Under the pieces are notes generated by a model. That model was not told the origin of the DNA. It searched no databases and was given only the letters and a program-made list of their open reading frames with translations. From Carboxylicivirga sediminis (GTDB lineage Bacteria > Bacteroidota > Bacteroidia > Bacteroidales > Marinilabiliaceae), in NCBI RefSeq assembly GCF_018156225.1, contig NZ_JAGTAR010000016.1, positions 1-64,000 on the forward strand: a stretch of DNA of 64,000 nucleotides, written 5' to 3'. The position numbers and the translations under genes were made by a program. Within the stretch, counting starts at the first letter, position 1, and each line of letters starts with the position of its first letter. Shown here piece by piece: positions 62,355 to 64,000 of this stretch.

Positions 62355-64000
62355 ATGCGTTATATAAGTTTATTCATAATATGTTTGCTGGTCACCGTAT
62401 TCCATTCGTGCTCATCACCTCAGGTTCGTTCGAGAGAATCGTTTAATGAAGATTGGTTGTTTTGCAAAGGCGAAATAGGTCAGGAGCATCAGTGTAAATT
62501 TAATGATGCCGATTGGCGAAAGCTGAGTTTACCTCATGATTGGGCCATAGAAGGGCCTTTTGATGAGTCAAATGATACACGTACCGGGGGATTACCCGTA
62601 TACGGAACTGCTTGGTATCGCAAGCATTTCATTGTTGACAAAGCGGAGCAAGGTAACTGTGTAACCATCGAATTTGATGGCGTTATGAATAATGCAGAAG
62701 TGTATTTAAATGGACACAAAGTTGGCAAGCGTCCTTTTGGATACATTGGGTTTGAGGTCGATTTGACACCCCATATCAGGTTTGGAGAAGAAAATATTTT
62801 ATCTGTTCGCGTTAATCCTGAGGAATTATCAGCGCGCTGGTATCCGGGAACAGGTATTTACAGGAACACTTGGCTAGAAATAAAACATCCAGTTCATGTG
62901 GCTCATTGGGGTACTTATATCACAACACCACAAATCAATGAGGATGAAGCATTACTTAATGTACAAACTACAATTGAAAATAAGCAACTCTTAAAAGGTA
63001 AGTTCACCATAGAGACATTGGTAATTGATACTTTGGGACATAACGTGGCATATAGTAAAAGCAATGTTGTGTTCGAGGGGTCCAGGCAAGCAGAGGTTAA
63101 CCAGCAATTGGTTGTTAAAAAACCACAACGATGGCATTTGGATAATCCTTATCTTTATAAGGTTCAGACCAAGCTTAAGAAAGACGGTGCTTATATCGAT
63201 AGTTATGAAAGTACTTTTGGAATTAGAACGATTGAATATACAAAGGAAAATGGGTTTCTACTGAATGGTAAACAAGTGCAGTTTAAAGGCGTTTGCATGC
63301 ATCACGATTTAGGTCCATTGGGAGCAGCGGTTAATTACAGGGCTACAGAACGTCAACTGGAAATTATGAAAGGCATAGGTATCAATGCCATTCGAACGGC
63401 CCATAATCCGCCATCGCCTGAACAATTAGAGTTATGTGATAAGATGGGTATACTGGTTCAGGTAGAAGCTTTTGATGAATGGAAAGCCGGAAAAGTAGAA
63501 AATGGATATAATAAGTATTGGGATGATTGGCATGAGAGAGACCTGCGGGATATGATAAAACGCGATCGTAATCATCCCTCAGTAGTGATGTGGAGCATTG
63601 GTAATGAGATAAAAGAGCAGCGAAAAAAGGATGGGGGAAAATTGGCTAAACACCTGGTTAATATCTGTCATGATGAAGATCCTACACGTCCTGTGACCGC
63701 AGGTCTTAGTCAGTATCCACACTGTATTACAAACGGATTGGCCGATGCTGTTGATGTGGTTGGCTTAAATTATAAGCCTACTCAGTATACGAATGTTCTC
63801 CAGTATAATCCAAATTTTATTGTGTATGGTTCTGAGACTTCCTCTGTAGTGAGTTCGAGAGGTGTTTATCATTTACCAATTGAAAACTATGAAAAGCATG
63901 AGTCGTTACAAGTAACCAGTTATGATATTGTAAGTCCACCATGGGCTTATCCGCCAGATTTTGAGACTAATGCTCAGGAAACGATGTCACACTCATTGGG
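62355..64000 (+). CDS. GH2 glycosidase lipoprotein, C-terminally cut by window edge
   Basis: The frame opens at ATG 62355, five bases after the preceding stop, and remains open to the last base, giving 548 visible residues. The lipobox is VFHSC (Cys near residue 19). PHDWAIEGPFDE and TAWYRKHF open the jelly-roll domain, SARWYPGTGIYR follows, and GVCMHHDLGPLGAAVN begins the barrel. Acid/base Glu418 lies in WSIGNEIKEQ and nucleophile Glu494 in GSETSSVV. It is a paralogue of the enzyme at 21600 with the same HHDLGPLGAA text, but is a distinct gene. The C-terminal Ig-like domains would lie outside the window. Confidence 0.9.
   Translation, partial: MRYISLFIICLLVTVFHSCSSPQVRSRESFNEDWLFCKGEIGQEHQCKFNDADWRKLSLPHDWAIEGPFDESNDTRTGGLPVYGTAWYRKHFIVDKAEQGNCVTIEFDGVMNNAEVYLNGHKVGKRPFGYIGFEVDLTPHIRFGEENILSVRVNPEELSARWYPGTGIYRNTWLEIKHPVHVAHWGTYITTPQINEDEALLNVQTTIENKQLLKGKFTIETLVIDTLGHNVAYSKSNVVFEGSRQAEVNQQLVVKKPQRWHLDNPYLYKVQTKLKKDGAYIDSYESTFGIRTIEYTKENGFLLNGKQVQFKGVCMHHDLGPLGAAVNYRATERQLEIMKGIGINAIRTAHNPPSPEQLELCDKMGILVQVEAFDEWKAGKVENGYNKYWDDWHERDLRDMIKRDRNHPSVVMWSIGNEIKEQRKKDGGKLAKHLVNICHDEDPTRPVTAGLSQYPHCITNGLADAVDVVGLNYKPTQYTNVLQYNPNFIVYGSETSSVVSSRGVYHLPIENYEKHESLQVTSYDIVSPPWAYPPDFETNAQETMSHSL

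Overview
The window is about 64 kb of an AT-rich Bacteroidota chromosome. It is most likely from a marine member of the Marinilabiliales type, because SusC/SusD pairs, TAnnTTTG promoter elements, a hybrid two-component regulator, type IX secretion tails and a very high sulfatase density all occur together. Nearly every gene is on the plus strand. The whole window reads as one large polysaccharide utilization locus (PUL), cut at both ends: the tail of a sulfatase on the left and an open GH2 enzyme on the right.

Layout. 1-5099: sulfatase tail and terminator, two complete sulfatases and a parallel beta-helix protein. 5100-5759: long regulatory region. 5760-16625: tandem SusC-SusD-SusC-SusD plus a surface lipoprotein, closed by a strong terminator. 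16718-25628: beta-helix lipoprotein, three sulfatases and a GH2 enzyme. 25786-33610: GH116, SGNH acetylesterase, GH29 fucosidase, a RbsD/FucU-type mutarotase lipoprotein and a GH43 galactanase-like enzyme, tightly packed. 34182-52155: metallophosphoesterase-LamG protein, beta-helix protein, GH50-like enzyme, esterase-GH43 fusion, large beta-propeller protein, three sulfatases (two with Ig-like domains and secretion tails) and a small lipoprotein. 52517-58956: beta-helix protein and the hybrid two-component regulator. 59032-60468 (minus strand): a secreted beta-helix protein. 60731-64000: a tiny membrane peptide, a GH51-like enzyme and a partial second GH2.

Working model (inference). Proteins with type IX tails (positions 36180, 42035, 45360, 47556, 52517, 59032) act outside or on the cell and open the polymer. 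The two SusCD pairs and their lipoprotein bind and import oligosaccharides. Periplasmic or lipid-anchored sulfatases, the esterase and the exo-glycosidases then strip sulfate, acetyl, fucose and galactose or related sugars. The enzyme mix (GH2, GH29, GH43, GH50-like, GH51-like, GH116, eight complete sulfatases and part of a ninth) points to a sulfated, probably acetylated galactan-type seaweed polysaccharide carrying fucose. The exact polymer cannot be fixed from sequence alone.

Regulation. Three promoters (before the first complete sulfatase, the SusC operon and the 52517 beta-helix gene) place an ATGTG element exactly 29 bases upstream of a -7 element. Two of them share a 12-base sequence. 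A different conserved element lies before the genes at 34182 and 36180. No tRNA, rRNA, CRISPR array or transposase gene was found.
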